Below, in pieces: positions 35,769 through 44,584 of a DNA stretch of 64,000 nucleotides. The notes under the pieces are model-generated. The model had not been told where the DNA came from, did no database searches, and was given only the letters and a program-made list of their open reading frames with translations. The position numbers and the translations under genes are program-made. This DNA comes from Gammaproteobacteria bacterium (lineage in GTDB: Bacteria; Pseudomonadota; Gammaproteobacteria; Burkholderiales; Rhodocyclaceae), in contig JAHJVE010000015.1 in NCBI GenBank assembly GCA_018828385.1, positions 62,001 through 126,000 of the forward strand. The letters run 5' to 3'. Positions within the stretch are counted from its first letter, which is position 1; the number at the start of each line of letters is the position of its first letter.

Positions 35769-37222
35769 GTCTGCCGCTGCTCTCCCTGCTCCTTTTTCTG
35801 CCGCTCCTTGGCATCGCGTCGATCTGGCTGCTGCCAGTGCGGGCGACGCGCCATGTCGTGGCCTTCACCATGCTCGTCACGCTGGCGCTGGCCACCGCCG
35901 CACTGGTCGCCTACGACCCGGCCGGTGCGCGCTTCCAGTTGCTCGAACGGGTGACGTGGATCGCCAGCCTGAATATTCATTACCTCGTCGCGGTCGACGG
36001 CATTTCGGTGCTGTTTTTGCCGGCCACGGCGCTGCTTTTCCTCGGCTCGCTGGTTGCCAGCTGGAACGCGGTGCCCGACGCGCCGCGCCTGCATTACAGC
36101 CTGCTGCTGCTGTTCGAGATGGCGACGCTGGGTATTTTCTGCGCCCTCGATACGGCGCTGTTCTTCGTCTTCTGGGAACTGACGCTGGTCCCGCTCTATT
36201 TTTTGCTCGGCCGCTGGGGCGTCACCGGCGGCAGCGCCCACGCCGCGACGCGTTACTTCCTGATCATGCTGGCCGGCGGCATTCCGCTGCTCATCGCCTT
36301 CGTCATCCTCGCCACCAGCCAGCCGGTGCTGACCTTCGACCTGACTGTCCTGCTCGGCGCGCCGCTGCCGCGGGCTACGCAAACGGCCGTTTTCCTGCTC
36401 TGCCTGCTCGGTTTCGGCGTCAAGGTGCCGCTCGTCCCGCTCCACACCTGGCTGCCGCAGTTTGCGCTGGCCGCGCCCGGTTCGCTGACGGCCCTGATCG
36501 TCGGCCTCAAGCTCGGTGCCTTCGGCCTGATCCGCTTCGCCATCCCGCTCGCGCCGCAGGCGGCGCTCGACCTGCACTGGCTGCTCGCCGGGCTGGGCAC
36601 CGTCGCCATTCTCTACGGCGCGGTCGGCATGCTGGCCCAGAGCAACCTGCGCCTCGGCCTGGCCTACGCCAGCATCTGCCACGTCGGGCTGGCCGTGCTC
36701 GGCCTGGCTTCCTACACCGCGCAGGCGGCGCAGGGCGCGGTGTCGCTGCTGCTCAGCTTTTCAGTGGCAACCGGCGGTGCGTTCGTGCTGTTGGAGTTTC
36801 TGCGTCAGCGTACCGGCTCAACCGACGTCAATGCGCTGGGCGGCGCGGCCAAAACCATGCCGCTGCTCGCCACCGGCTTCATGATCTGCGGCCTTGCCGG
36901 CGTCGGCATGCCGGGCACGAGCAGTTTTCCCGGCGAATTCATGCTCATCATCTCGGCTTTGGAGCATCACACCGGCGCCGGCATGGCCGCCCTGTTCGGC
37001 CTTGCCATCGCGGCCGGTGGTTTTCTGTCGCTCTATCGGAAAGCTTTTTTCGGCCCGGTCAGCCGGGCGGCGGTAGCCAACGCCAGTGACCTGCGGCCAC
37101 GCGAATGGGCCGTGCTCGTCGCGCTCATCGTCATGATCGTCGGCATCGGCATCAACCCCGGGCCGTGGATAGAAATCGTCAGGCCGGCGGCCGAAGCCTG
37201 GGCGGCAGGGTTGGGGCGCTAA
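35765..37222 (+). CDS. NuoM-like antiporter subunit, last gene of the Dab operon
   Basis: 485 residues, about 14 helices. Channel residues are complete: Glu in VFWELTLVPLYFLL, Lys in GFGVKVPLVPLHTWLP, Lys in VGLKLGAFGLIRF and Glu in FPGEFMLIISAL. The start overlaps the previous stop (ATGA). An inverted pair of dispersed-repeat copies follows the stop immediately. As the fourth antiporter-type subunit in one operon it points to a complex larger than the two-gene DabA-DabB pump. Confidence 0.87.
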   Translation: MSLPLLSLLLFLPLLGIASIWLLPVRATRHVVAFTMLVTLALATAALVAYDPAGARFQLLERVTWIASLNIHYLVAVDGISVLFLPATALLFLGSLVASWNAVPDAPRLHYSLLLLFEMATLGIFCALDTALFFVFWELTLVPLYFLLGRWGVTGGSAHAATRYFLIMLAGGIPLLIAFVILATSQPVLTFDLTVLLGAPLPRATQTAVFLLCLLGFGVKVPLVPLHTWLPQFALAAPGSLTALIVGLKLGAFGLIRFAIPLAPQAALDLHWLLAGLGTVAILYGAVGMLAQSNLRLGLAYASICHVGLAVLGLASYTAQAAQGAVSLLLSFSVATGGAFVLLEFLRQRTGSTDVNALGGAAKTMPLLATGFMICGLAGVGMPGTSSFPGEFMLIISALEHHTGAGMAALFGLAIAAGGFLSLYRKAFFGPVSRAAVANASDLRPREWAVLVALIVMIVGIGINPGPWIEIVRPAAEAWAAGLGR

Positions 37223-37223
37223 G

Positions 37224-37276
37224 CGTCAACCGGAAGATTTCAATTTTGGCCAAAATTTCCGGTTGACCGTAGCAAT
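37224..37276. repeat. Inverted pair of dispersed repeats at the end of the Dab operon
   Basis: A partial '+' core, CGTCAACCGGAA (37224-37235), faces a full '-' copy (37237-37276: ATTTCAATTTTGGCC, AAAATTT, CCGGTTGACCGTAGCAAT). GTCAACCGGAA and TTCCGGTTGAC can pair, giving an 11-base stem; TTTTGGCCAAAA inside is itself palindromic. The pair sits two bases after the operon stop and before the convergent yjdM, so it may act as a transcription terminator. Confidence 0.85.
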
Positions 37277-37283
37277 CTGAAAA

Positions 37284-37622
37284 TCAGGCTTTCTTGACGA
37301 ATTCCGACTTGAGTTGCATGGCGCCGATGCCGTCGATCTTGCAATCGATGTCGTGGTCGCCGTCGATCAGGCGGATGTTCTTGACCTTGGTGCCGACCTT
37401 GACGACCGACGAGGAGCCCTTGATCTTGAGGTCCTTGATGACGGTGACCGAGTCGCCGTCCTGCAGCACGTTGCCGTTGGCATCCTTCCACACGCGGGCC
37501 TGCTCGACGCTTTCGCCGGCATCCTTGCTCCACTCATGGGCGCATTCCGGGCAGACGTAGTTGGTGCCGTCTTCGTAGGTGTATTCCGATTTGCACTTCG
37601 GACAGTTCGGCAAGCCGCTCAT
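37284..37622 (-). CDS. yjdM: YjdM/PhnA-family zinc-ribbon protein
   Basis: 112 residues, matching the whole YjdM (formerly PhnA) family. The N-terminal zinc ribbon is CPKC and CPEC (about residues 7-27), and the C-terminal SH3-like domain has [20 protein letters not shown] and LKSEFVKKA at the end. The function is unresolved; it is not a phosphonoacetate hydrolase despite the old name. AAAAGGAAA precedes ATG 37622. It is co-directional with, and 12 bases downstream of, the SulP gene, so probably co-transcribed with it. Confidence 0.93.
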   Translation of the reverse strand: MSGLPNCPKCKSEYTYEDGTNYVCPECAHEWSKDAGESVEQARVWKDANGNVLQDGDSVTVIKDLKIKGSSSVVKVGTKVKNIRLIDGDHDIDCKIDGIGAMQLKSEFVKKA

Positions 37623-37634
37623 GATGTTTCCTTT

Positions 37635-39326
37635 TCAGTAGTCTTCTTCAAAGCCGCCCATGAGGTTGGGCAGCAGGATGTAGGCGCGCTTGAGGGCTTC
37701 GGTCAGGTCGGTTACAACGTTGTCGTTGCCGAGCTGGTCGATGAAGCCCGAGCGGTAGAGCAGCGAGCCGGGCTGCGAGTTGAGGCCACAGACGAGCAGG
37801 GTGCAGCCGCGTTTCGATAGTTTGTCGCGCAGGTTTTCGAGGCCTTCCAGGCCGGTGGTGTCGAGCTGGATGAGGCGCGTCATGTCGAGGATGACGACTT
37901 CCGGGTGGCCTTCGCGCGGGTCGAGCAGCTCTTCGAGCTTGTTCACCGCGCCAAAGAACAGCGAGCCGAACAGTTGCCAGGCGGCGACCCGCATCGTGCC
38001 GTCCGGGTAGAGAAATTGCGGCTCCTGGGCTTCTTCGCTGAGCGCCAGGCGATCGATCCTGGTCAGCTCCGACATGCGGTAGATGAAGAACAGGCTGGCC
38101 AGCACCATGCCCAGTTCGACGGCGATGGTCAGGTCGAAAAGCACCGTCACCAAGAAGGTGGCAAGCAGGATGACCCGGTAGTTGTAGGAATAGCGGCGCA
38201 GTTCCAGGAACTCGTGCCATTCGCCCATGTTGATGGCGACGACCATGACGATGGCCGACAACGCGGCGAGCGGCACATAGGAAGCGAGCGGCGCAGCGAT
38301 CAGCACGATGCCGAGCAGGACGGCGGCGTGGACCATGCCGGCGATCGGCGTCCGGCCGCCCGACTTGACGTTGGTCGAGGTCCGGGCGATGGCGCCGGTT
38401 GCGGCAAAGCCGCCGAACAAGGGGGCGGCGATGTTGGCCAGGCCCTGGGCGACCAGTTCCTGGTTGGGGTCGTGACGGTCGTCGATCTGGCTGTCGGCGA
38501 CGCGCGCCGAGAGCAGCGACTCGATGGCGCCGAGCAGGGCGATGGTGATGGCCGGCGAAATGAGCTTGCCGAAATCGTGAATCGACAGGTCGGGCAGGCC
38601 GAAGCCGGGTAGTTCCTGCGGAATGCCGCCAAAGCGGCTGCCGATGGTTTCCACCGGCAGGTTGAACAGGTAGGAGACCAGTGTGCCGACGAGCAGCACG
38701 ACGAGCGGCCCCGGCGCCCGGCGGAGCAGGGCAAAGCGCTGGGCCAGCCGGTTGTAGGAGAGCAGGAAGGCAAAGCAGGCGGAGGCCAGACCGAGGGTGG
38801 GCAGATCGACAGTGTGGGCGTGGGCGGCGAGGATTTTGATGCGCTCGAAAAATTCCGCCGGCAGGTTGTCGATGCGCAGCCCGAAGAAATCCTTGATCTG
38901 GGCGAGGAAGATGACGACGGCGATACCGTTGGTGAAGCCGATGACAACGGTGACCGGAATGAAGCGGATCAGTTGCCCCATGCGGGCGAGGCCCATGGCG
39001 AGCAGGAAAACGCCGGCCAGGATGGTGGCCCCCATGAGGTTGGCGAAGCCGTGGATGGCGACGATGCCGTACACAATGGGGATGAAGGCGCCGGTCGGGC
39101 CGCCGATCTGCACCCGCGAACCGCCCAGTGCCGAGGTGATCAGGCCGGCGACGATGGCCGTCCAGATGCCCGCCGTCGGCGAGCAGCCGGAGGCAATGGC
39201 GAAGGCCATGGCGAGCGGCAGAGCCAGTACGCCAACCGTGATCCCCGCCGCGACGTCCTTGCCGAATTGCGTGCGGTTATAGGTCGGCAGGCAATCCAGC
39301 AGCTTGGGGTGGAAGGCGATTTTCAT
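37635..39326 (-). CDS. SulP-family anion transporter with STAS domain (sulfate or bicarbonate)
   Basis: 563 residues. The membrane domain (about 20-410) opens with AGITVGVLALPLAMAFAIASG and has the SulP signature region AGIWTAIVAGLITSALGGSR. The C-terminal STAS domain (about 440-550) includes VVILDMTRLIQLDTTGLEGL, with the Ser/Thr phospho-site region. SulP proteins carry sulfate, bicarbonate or other anions with H+ or Na+. Its position next to the Dab operon favours bicarbonate, but sequence alone does not decide. A gene for a ribbon-helix-helix protein is divergent, with three TGTTAAT repeats in the gap. Confidence 0.92.
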   Translation of the reverse strand: MKIAFHPKLLDCLPTYNRTQFGKDVAAGITVGVLALPLAMAFAIASGCSPTAGIWTAIVAGLITSALGGSRVQIGGPTGAFIPIVYGIVAIHGFANLMGATILAGVFLLAMGLARMGQLIRFIPVTVVIGFTNGIAVVIFLAQIKDFFGLRIDNLPAEFFERIKILAAHAHTVDLPTLGLASACFAFLLSYNRLAQRFALLRRAPGPLVVLLVGTLVSYLFNLPVETIGSRFGGIPQELPGFGLPDLSIHDFGKLISPAITIALLGAIESLLSARVADSQIDDRHDPNQELVAQGLANIAAPLFGGFAATGAIARTSTNVKSGGRTPIAGMVHAAVLLGIVLIAAPLASYVPLAALSAIVMVVAINMGEWHEFLELRRYSYNYRVILLATFLVTVLFDLTIAVELGMVLASLFFIYRMSELTRIDRLALSEEAQEPQFLYPDGTMRVAAWQLFGSLFFGAVNKLEELLDPREGHPEVVILDMTRLIQLDTTGLEGLENLRDKLSKRGCTLLVCGLNSQPGSLLYRSGFIDQLGNDNVVTDLTEALKRAYILLPNLMGGFEEDY

Positions 39327-39368
39327 GAGGCGCGCTCGGAAGGTAAGCGCAGCATTATATGAGCACTG

Positions 39369-39399
39369 TGTTAATCGTCAATGTTAATCGTATGTTAAT
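39369..39399. promoter_or_regulatory. Three TGTTAAT direct repeats, probable operator
   Basis: TGTTAAT occurs at 39369-39375, 39382-39388 and 39393-39399 in the 105-base gap between the divergent sulP and ribbon-helix-helix genes. Phased short direct repeats are usual operators of ribbon-helix-helix repressors, so the adjacent small protein may bind here and control itself and sulP. Seen in sequence; binding inferred. Confidence 0.5.
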
Positions 39400-39431
39400 A
39401 TGATGTGATACGAAACAAACAAGAGTGAATC

Positions 39432-39626
39432 ATGGAGAAACGCACTGCCCGTCTGACCATCCTGATCGATCCACAGAAAAAGAAAATCTTCGAGGAGATT
39501 TGTGCCGCCAAGGATCTGACCTCGTCGCAGGTTGTCCGGCGCCTGGTCCGCGAGTACATCATCGACAATGCCGGCGACCGCGAATTGCCCGCCTGGTTGA
39601 AACCAAGCGGCAAGACGCCCGACTGA
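39432..39626 (+). CDS. Small ribbon-helix-helix (CopG/Arc-like) DNA-binding protein
   Basis: 64 residues. RLTILIDPQKKKIFEEICAA followed by LTSSQVVRRLVREYIID matches a beta strand, helix, turn, helix pattern of CopG/MetJ/Arc regulators. No toxin gene is adjacent, so an antitoxin role is unlikely. Its position, divergent from sulP with repeated TGTTAAT motifs between, suggests an autoregulated local repressor. A run of AT-rich sequence before the ATG probably holds the promoter. Confidence 0.75.
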   Translation: MEKRTARLTILIDPQKKKIFEEICAAKDLTSSQVVRRLVREYIIDNAGDRELPAWLKPSGKTPD

Positions 39627-39634
39627 GCCGGCGC

Positions 39635-39955
39635 TCAGTCCGGTAGCTTGCCGGCCTTGTCGGGGTGCTGTTCGCCGATGTAAGTATCGAACCTGGCCTT
39701 CATCTCCGGTGCCTGCTTGGCCAGTTCGCGCAGAATACGCGTCACCGCCCAGAGCATGACGGCGACGCCGCCGGCGGTGCAAGCCACGGCTTCCACGGTC
39801 GACGTCGGGAAGTCGGCCAGAATCGCGCCCTTGCCGGCAGCAAACCAGCTGGCGCCAATGCCGACGCAGGCCAGTCCGAACATGTCGACCAAGGCATAGA
39901 GAAATATCGGGCCGGTCAGCACCGGGCGGGGTGGGCGAGTGGATCGATTGAGCAT
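39635..39955 (-). CDS. Small membrane protein, unknown function
   Basis: 106 residues with two hydrophobic segments (IFLYALVDMFGLACVGIGASWF and the stretch around AVACTAGGVAVMLWAVTRIL), then a charged, probably cytoplasmic tail ending DKAGKLPD. No family name comes to mind. It converges with the ribbon-helix-helix gene, eight bases apart. There is a weak ribosome site. GC content and codon use are like the neighbours, so it is probably a real gene. Confidence 0.7.
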   Translation of the reverse strand: MLNRSTRPPRPVLTGPIFLYALVDMFGLACVGIGASWFAAGKGAILADFPTSTVEAVACTAGGVAVMLWAVTRILRELAKQAPEMKARFDTYIGEQHPDKAGKLPD

Positions 39956-40370
39956 GGGCTTGGCGGGTGGCTGCTGGCTTTATTGATATTTGTCAAAAGA
40001 GCTTGACAAAGCGAAAGTCGAGGCTTGACTTATGCACAGAGTTGGGGCGTTTCGGCACTCTGCGTTTCTTTTCGACTGATAGATTTGCCAGATTGGGGTG
40101 GTTGGTCGAATTTTGTTTAAAATCAGTAACTTGCGGTTGCGCTCAAGATTCAGGCAGGGTAAGGAAAATCCTTGTGGAACGGTCACTTAGCGACTTACCC
40201 CTTGATTCATTCACAGACTTATCCACAGTTTTTGTGGATAGTTCGAAAAGCCTAAACGGTGTAGCTAGATTGGCTGGCTAAGTTAAAGTGAAACCTTAGG
40301 TGTTGTCACAATTTTGCTGCGGCGCAGCAGGGAAAACCTTGCTGCGCCAAGCATTGCCGCCGGCATCGAT
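39956..40370. other. Gene-free stretch with DnaA-box-like sites
   Basis: 415 bases without a convincing gene, AT-richer than the surroundings. It contains TTATGCACA (40030-40038) and TTATCCACA (40219-40227), both fitting the DnaA-box consensus, and TGTGGATAG (40233-40241), a one-mismatch box in the opposite direction. The last two face each other across five bases, so they can also form a hairpin. The genes around are not those normally beside oriC (dnaA, dnaN, gyrB), so a DnaA-titration or DnaA-regulated site is as likely as an origin. Confidence 0.5.
40320..40348 (-). terminator. Strong hairpin after metG
   Basis: GGCGCAGCAGGG and CCTTGCTGCGCC pair around AAAA with one G-T wobble. On the minus strand it follows the metG stop by about 23 bases. 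The run after it is only weakly T-rich, so it is a probable but not certain terminator. Confidence 0.55.
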
Positions 40371-42461
40371 TTATTTCACTCGCATCCCGGGTTGAGCGCC
40401 TGAATCGGGTGACAAAAGGAAAATCCCGGGGGTTTTGCCCTCAGTGTCCGACGCGGCCAGAACCATCCCCTCGGACAACCCGAATTTCATTTTTCGCGGC
40501 GCCAGATTGGCCACCATCACGGTCAGTCGTCCAATCAACAGGGCGGGGTCGTAAGCCGTCTTGATGCCGGCGAAAACATTGCGCGTTTCGTTGTTGCCGA
40601 CATCGAGTGTCAGGCGCACCAGCTTGTCGGCACCCTCGACATGTTCGGCGTTGGCGATGCGGACGATACGCAAGTCGACCTTCATGAAATCGTCGATGTT
40701 GCAGAACGGTTCCCAGGGGCTTTCGGCCTTGACCTCGCTCTGCTGATGCTCGGCGTGGCGTTGCGCTGACTGTTGCTCTTGCGTCGGCGCCAGCGATTCC
40801 TTGTTGGCTTCGATCAGTTTTTCGATCAACTTCGGATCGACGCGTGTCATGAGGTGTTCGTAGACGTTGATGCCGTGGCCGGCGGCAAGCAGGCTTTGCG
40901 CATCGGTCCAGTTGAGCGGTGCAATGTTGAGGAATTTCTCGACCTTGCCGGCGACCACCGGCAGGATCGGCTTGAGCAGCACGGTAAGCAGGCGGAAGAG
41001 ATTGAGCGCGTTGGTGCAGGCGGCGTGGAGTTCGACTTCCTTTCCTTCCTGCTTGGCCAGCTCCCAGGGCTTGACACTATCGACGTACTGATTGGCGGCA
41101 TCGGTCAGCGCCATGATTTCGCGCATGGCCTTGCCGAATTCGCGGGCTTCGTAGAGTTCGGCAACGCGGCCGGCGGCTTCCTGGATGGACTTGATGGCCG
41201 GCAGATCGGCTGCGGCCGGCGCCAGTTGGCCGTTGAAACGCTTGGTGATGAAGCCGGCCGAGCGGCTGGCGATGTTGACGTACTTGCCGACCAGGTCGGA
41301 GTTCACGCGGGCACCGAAATCCTCGAGGTTGAGGTCGATGTCTTCCATGCTGGCCGAAAGCTTGGCGGCATAGTAATAGCGCAGCCATTCCGGGTTGAGG
41401 CCGGTATCAAGATAGCTCTGGGCGGTGATGAAGGTGCCGCGCGATTTCGACATTTTTGCGCCGTCGACCGTAAGAAAACCGTGCGCGAAGATCTTGGTTG
41501 GCGTCCGGTAGCCGGCGTGTTGCAGTTCGGCCGGCCAGAACAGCGCGTGGAAATAGAGGATGTCCTTGCCTATGAAGTGGTAGAGCTCGGTCGTTGAATC
41601 CGGCTTGAAGTACTCGTTGAAGTCGAGGCCGTTACGGCTGCACAGGTTCTTGAAGGAGCCCATGTAGCCAATCGGCGCATCAAGCCAGACGTAAAAATAC
41701 TTGCCCGGCGCATCCGGAATCTCGAAGCCGAAGTACGGCGCATCGCGCGAAATGTCCCAATCGGTCAGCTTATTCTCGCCCGGGGCGCCCAGCCATTCCT
41801 GCATCTTGTTGGCGGCTTCGTTCTGTAACACACCGTTGTCGCGGCCAGTATATTGGCGCAGGAAAGATTCGCAGCGCGGGTCGGACAGCTTGAAAAAATA
41901 ATGCTCCGAGCTGCGCAGTTCCGGCTTGGCGCCGGAGATGGCGGAATACGGTTCTTTGAGGTCAGTCGGTGCGTAGGCGGCGCCGCAGGACTCGCAGTTG
42001 TCACCATACTGGTCCTTGGCGCCGCACTTCGGGCATTCGCCCTTGATGAAGCGGTCGGGCAGGAAGAGTTGCTTGACCGGGTCGTAGTACTGTTCGATGG
42101 TCCGCGTCTCGATCAGGCCGGCGGCGCGCAACTTGAGGTAGATGTCGTTGGCGCAGTCGCGGGTTTCGTCGGAATTGGTGCTGTAGAAATTGTCGAAGCC
42201 GACACCGAAGCCGGCGAAGTCGCGCGAATGTTCGCCATGGACGCGGGCGATCAGGGCTTCCGGCGTGATGCCTTCCTTTTCGGCGCGGAGCATGATCGGC
42301 GTGCCGTGCGTGTCGTCGGCGCAGACGTACCAGCATTCGTTGCCGGCCATTTTCTGGAAACGCACCCAGATGTCGGTCTGGATATATTCGACCAGATGGC
42401 CAAGGTGAATGGCGCCGTTGGCGTAGGGCAGGGCGGAGGTGACGAGTATTTTGCGCGACAT
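40371..42461 (-). CDS. metG: Methionyl-tRNA synthetase
   Basis: 696 residues, class I synthetase that charges tRNA-Met. HIGH-type motif HLGH is at residues 19-22 and KMSKS is in [13 protein letters not shown]. The zinc knuckle has [19 protein letters not shown]. The C-terminal Trbp111/EMAP-like tRNA-binding domain (about 590-696) is present, as in E. coli MetG. It is transcribed away from the apbC gene, the pairing known in many proteobacteria, but here a response regulator gene lies between. Confidence 0.96.
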   Translation of the reverse strand: MSRKILVTSALPYANGAIHLGHLVEYIQTDIWVRFQKMAGNECWYVCADDTHGTPIMLRAEKEGITPEALIARVHGEHSRDFAGFGVGFDNFYSTNSDETRDCANDIYLKLRAAGLIETRTIEQYYDPVKQLFLPDRFIKGECPKCGAKDQYGDNCESCGAAYAPTDLKEPYSAISGAKPELRSSEHYFFKLSDPRCESFLRQYTGRDNGVLQNEAANKMQEWLGAPGENKLTDWDISRDAPYFGFEIPDAPGKYFYVWLDAPIGYMGSFKNLCSRNGLDFNEYFKPDSTTELYHFIGKDILYFHALFWPAELQHAGYRTPTKIFAHGFLTVDGAKMSKSRGTFITAQSYLDTGLNPEWLRYYYAAKLSASMEDIDLNLEDFGARVNSDLVGKYVNIASRSAGFITKRFNGQLAPAAADLPAIKSIQEAAGRVAELYEAREFGKAMREIMALTDAANQYVDSVKPWELAKQEGKEVELHAACTNALNLFRLLTVLLKPILPVVAGKVEKFLNIAPLNWTDAQSLLAAGHGINVYEHLMTRVDPKLIEKLIEANKESLAPTQEQQSAQRHAEHQQSEVKAESPWEPFCNIDDFMKVDLRIVRIANAEHVEGADKLVRLTLDVGNNETRNVFAGIKTAYDPALLIGRLTVMVANLAPRKMKFGLSEGMVLAASDTEGKTPGIFLLSPDSGAQPGMRVK

Positions 42462-42658
42462 GGATGGGCAAGGCTGGAAAAAGTAAAGGCCGATTTTACC
42501 GCGAGGAAGCAGGGTGGCGATTCACAAATCCCGAGCCTTGGTGTCGCCGGCAATTGTTACGGAACGTAAACCACTGTGATCGGTTGGTAAAACGCTACCC
42601 GCCAGTCATTGCCGAAGCTGGGTGAAGGGAGCAGAATCGCGGCGAAACGGGAGGGGTT

Positions 42659-43342
42659 ATGATTTTTGCGGTCGTCGAGGACAGTAGAAGCCAATCCGAG
42701 GTGCTCAAGGCGCTCTTGAAGAGCGAAGGGCATCAGGTGGAGGTCTTTGCTGACGGAAATTCCTGCATTGAGGCGCTCAAGACACGCGCTTTCGATTTCT
42801 TTGTCATCGACTGGGTTCTGCCTGACATTGGTGGCGACGAGGTGCTCCGTCATGTCCGCGAAAAGTGCGGCTGGGATGTCCCGGTCGTTTTCTGCACGGG
42901 CCGTACCGACGAAGAGGCGGCGTCCGACATTCTCCGCCTCGGCGCCGACGACTACATTCCCAAGCCGATCCGTTACATGGAATTCTTGGCGCGGGTTCAT
43001 GCCCTGCTGCGCCGCCGCCAGCCGCGTGCGACCACCGTTCAGTTCGGCAATATCGAGATCGATCTGGACGGCCGGCGTATCAGGCTGGCTGGCGTCGATG
43101 TCGACCTGACCCAGCGTGAATTCGAATTGGCCGTCATCCTGCTGCACAACGTTGGCCGGGTGCTGTCGCGCGATGAATTGCTGACCAGCGTCTGGGCGCG
43201 CGATGCCGGGGTTGATACGCGTACCGTCGACACGCATGCCAGCCGTCTGCGCAAGAAGCTTGGCCTGTCCGGGGAGAGCGGGCTGATGCTGTCGTCCGTT
43301 TATGGCCAGGGTTATCGTCTGGATACTGTCCAGCAGGGCTGA
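42659..43342 (+). CDS. OmpR/PhoB-family response regulator
   Basis: 227 residues. The receiver (about 1-115) has VVEDSRSQ near the N-terminus, phospho-Asp in FFVIDWVLPDIGGDEVL, a Thr in VFCTGRTDEE and KPIRYME. The winged HTH (about 125-225) has ADVDLTQREFELAVILL-like strands and ARDAGVDTRTVDTHASRLR as recognition helix. No histidine kinase is adjacent. It lies between metG and apbC, which are usually direct neighbours, so it seems to be an addition to that locus. The start ATG 42659 follows GGGAGGGG. Confidence 0.93.
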   Translation: MIFAVVEDSRSQSEVLKALLKSEGHQVEVFADGNSCIEALKTRAFDFFVIDWVLPDIGGDEVLRHVREKCGWDVPVVFCTGRTDEEAASDILRLGADDYIPKPIRYMEFLARVHALLRRRQPRATTVQFGNIEIDLDGRRIRLAGVDVDLTQREFELAVILLHNVGRVLSRDELLTSVWARDAGVDTRTVDTHASRLRKKLGLSGESGLMLSSVYGQGYRLDTVQQG

Positions 43343-43420
43343 TTTCAGTCACCGGTTTCGGGTATACTGGACCAAATCACTCGGGTATTGCCCGTTGCTC
43401 ACCCCAAAACCGGAGTTTCC

Positions 43421-44512
43421 ATGAGTCCTACAGAACAGCAAGTCAAGGCTGCGCTATCTGCTGCGGTCGACGCCAATACCGGCAAGGATTTCGTCACCGG
43501 GAAGGCGGTCAAGAATGTGAAAATCGATGGCGACAACGTGTCGTTTGACATCGAGTTGGCCTACCCGGCAAAAAGCCAGCTGGATGCCATTCGCCAGCAG
43601 GTGATCGCTGCTGTGCGCGCCATGCCGGGCGTTGGCAACGTGTCCGCCAACGTGTTCAGCAAGATCGTCGCCCACTCCGTGCAACTCGGCGTCAAGCTGT
43701 TGCCGGGGGTCAAGAACATCATCGCCGTTGCTTCCGGCAAGGGCGGTGTCGGCAAGAGCACGACCGCGGTCAATCTGGCTCTCGCTTTGGCCCAGGAAGG
43801 CGCCCGGGTCGGTATCCTCGATGCCGACATCTATGGTCCGTCGCAGCCGCAAATGCTTGGCCTGGCCGGCCAGCAACCGGAATCTAAGGACGGCCAGAGC
43901 ATGGAGCCGCTGGAGGCCTATGGTGTGCAGGCGATGTCGATCGGTTTCATGGTCGACGTCGAGACGCCGATGGTCTGGCGTGGTCCGATGGTCGCCCAGG
44001 CGCTTGACCAGATGCTCGGCCAGACCAACTGGAACGATATCGACTACCTGATCGTCGACATGCCGCCGGGCACTGGCGACATCCAGCTTTCGCTGGCCCA
44101 GAAGGTGCCCGTGACCGGTGCGGTGATCGTCACGACGCCGCAGGATATTGCCTTGATCGATGCCCGCAAGGGGCTGAAGATGTTCGAGAAGGTCAATATC
44201 CCGATCATCGGCATCGTCGAGAACATGAGCATTCACATCTGCTCGAAGTGCGGTCACGAAGAGCACATCTTCGGCGAAGGCGGCGGCGAGAAGATGTGTG
44301 CTGACTACAACGTCGAATTCCTCGGCAGCCTGCCGCTCGAACTGGCCATTCGCGAGATGGCCGATGGCGGCAAGCCGACCGTGGTTGGCGCCCCGGATTC
44401 GCGCACGGCGGAGATCTATCGCGCCATCGCCCGGCGGGTGGCGATCAAGATCGGTGAGAAGGCCAAGGACATGACCTCGAAATTCCCCAATATCGTCGTG
44501 CAAAACACTTAA
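43421..44512 (+). CDS. apbC: Mrp/NBP35-family iron-sulfur carrier ATPase
   Basis: 363 residues. The N-terminal MIP18/DUF59 domain (about 1-85) is followed by a P-loop ATPase with GKGGVGKS (106-113), the switch LIVDMPPGTGDIQL and the Fe-S-binding CSKC pair in HICSKCGHEEHIFG. Such proteins carry and deliver Fe-S clusters to target enzymes. I choose ATG 43421 (GGAG upstream) over an in-frame ATG at 43388. A strong terminator follows. Confidence 0.94.
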   Translation: MSPTEQQVKAALSAAVDANTGKDFVTGKAVKNVKIDGDNVSFDIELAYPAKSQLDAIRQQVIAAVRAMPGVGNVSANVFSKIVAHSVQLGVKLLPGVKNIIAVASGKGGVGKSTTAVNLALALAQEGARVGILDADIYGPSQPQMLGLAGQQPESKDGQSMEPLEAYGVQAMSIGFMVDVETPMVWRGPMVAQALDQMLGQTNWNDIDYLIVDMPPGTGDIQLSLAQKVPVTGAVIVTTPQDIALIDARKGLKMFEKVNIPIIGIVENMSIHICSKCGHEEHIFGEGGGEKMCADYNVEFLGSLPLELAIREMADGGKPTVVGAPDSRTAEIYRAIARRVAIKIGEKAKDMTSKFPNIVVQNT

Positions 44513-44534
44513 TTTTTTGCACATTGGGGTCAAT

Positions 44535-44564
44535 AAAGGCGGGTAAAATCCCGCCTTTATTTTT
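44535..44564 (+). terminator. Rho-independent terminator after apbC
   Basis: AAAGGCGGG and CCCGCCTTT form a nine-base stem around TAAAAT, followed by ATTTTT. It separates apbC from dcd. Confidence 0.92.
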
Positions 44565-44584
44565 GTCCACCGCAGCAGGGAAAA

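Noticed and set aside
41450-41485. TTTTTGCGCCGTCGACCGTA inside metG resembles the dispersed element
   Set aside because: It codes for the invariant metG segment [14 protein letters not shown] and lacks one A/T tract, so the likeness is better explained by protein conservation.
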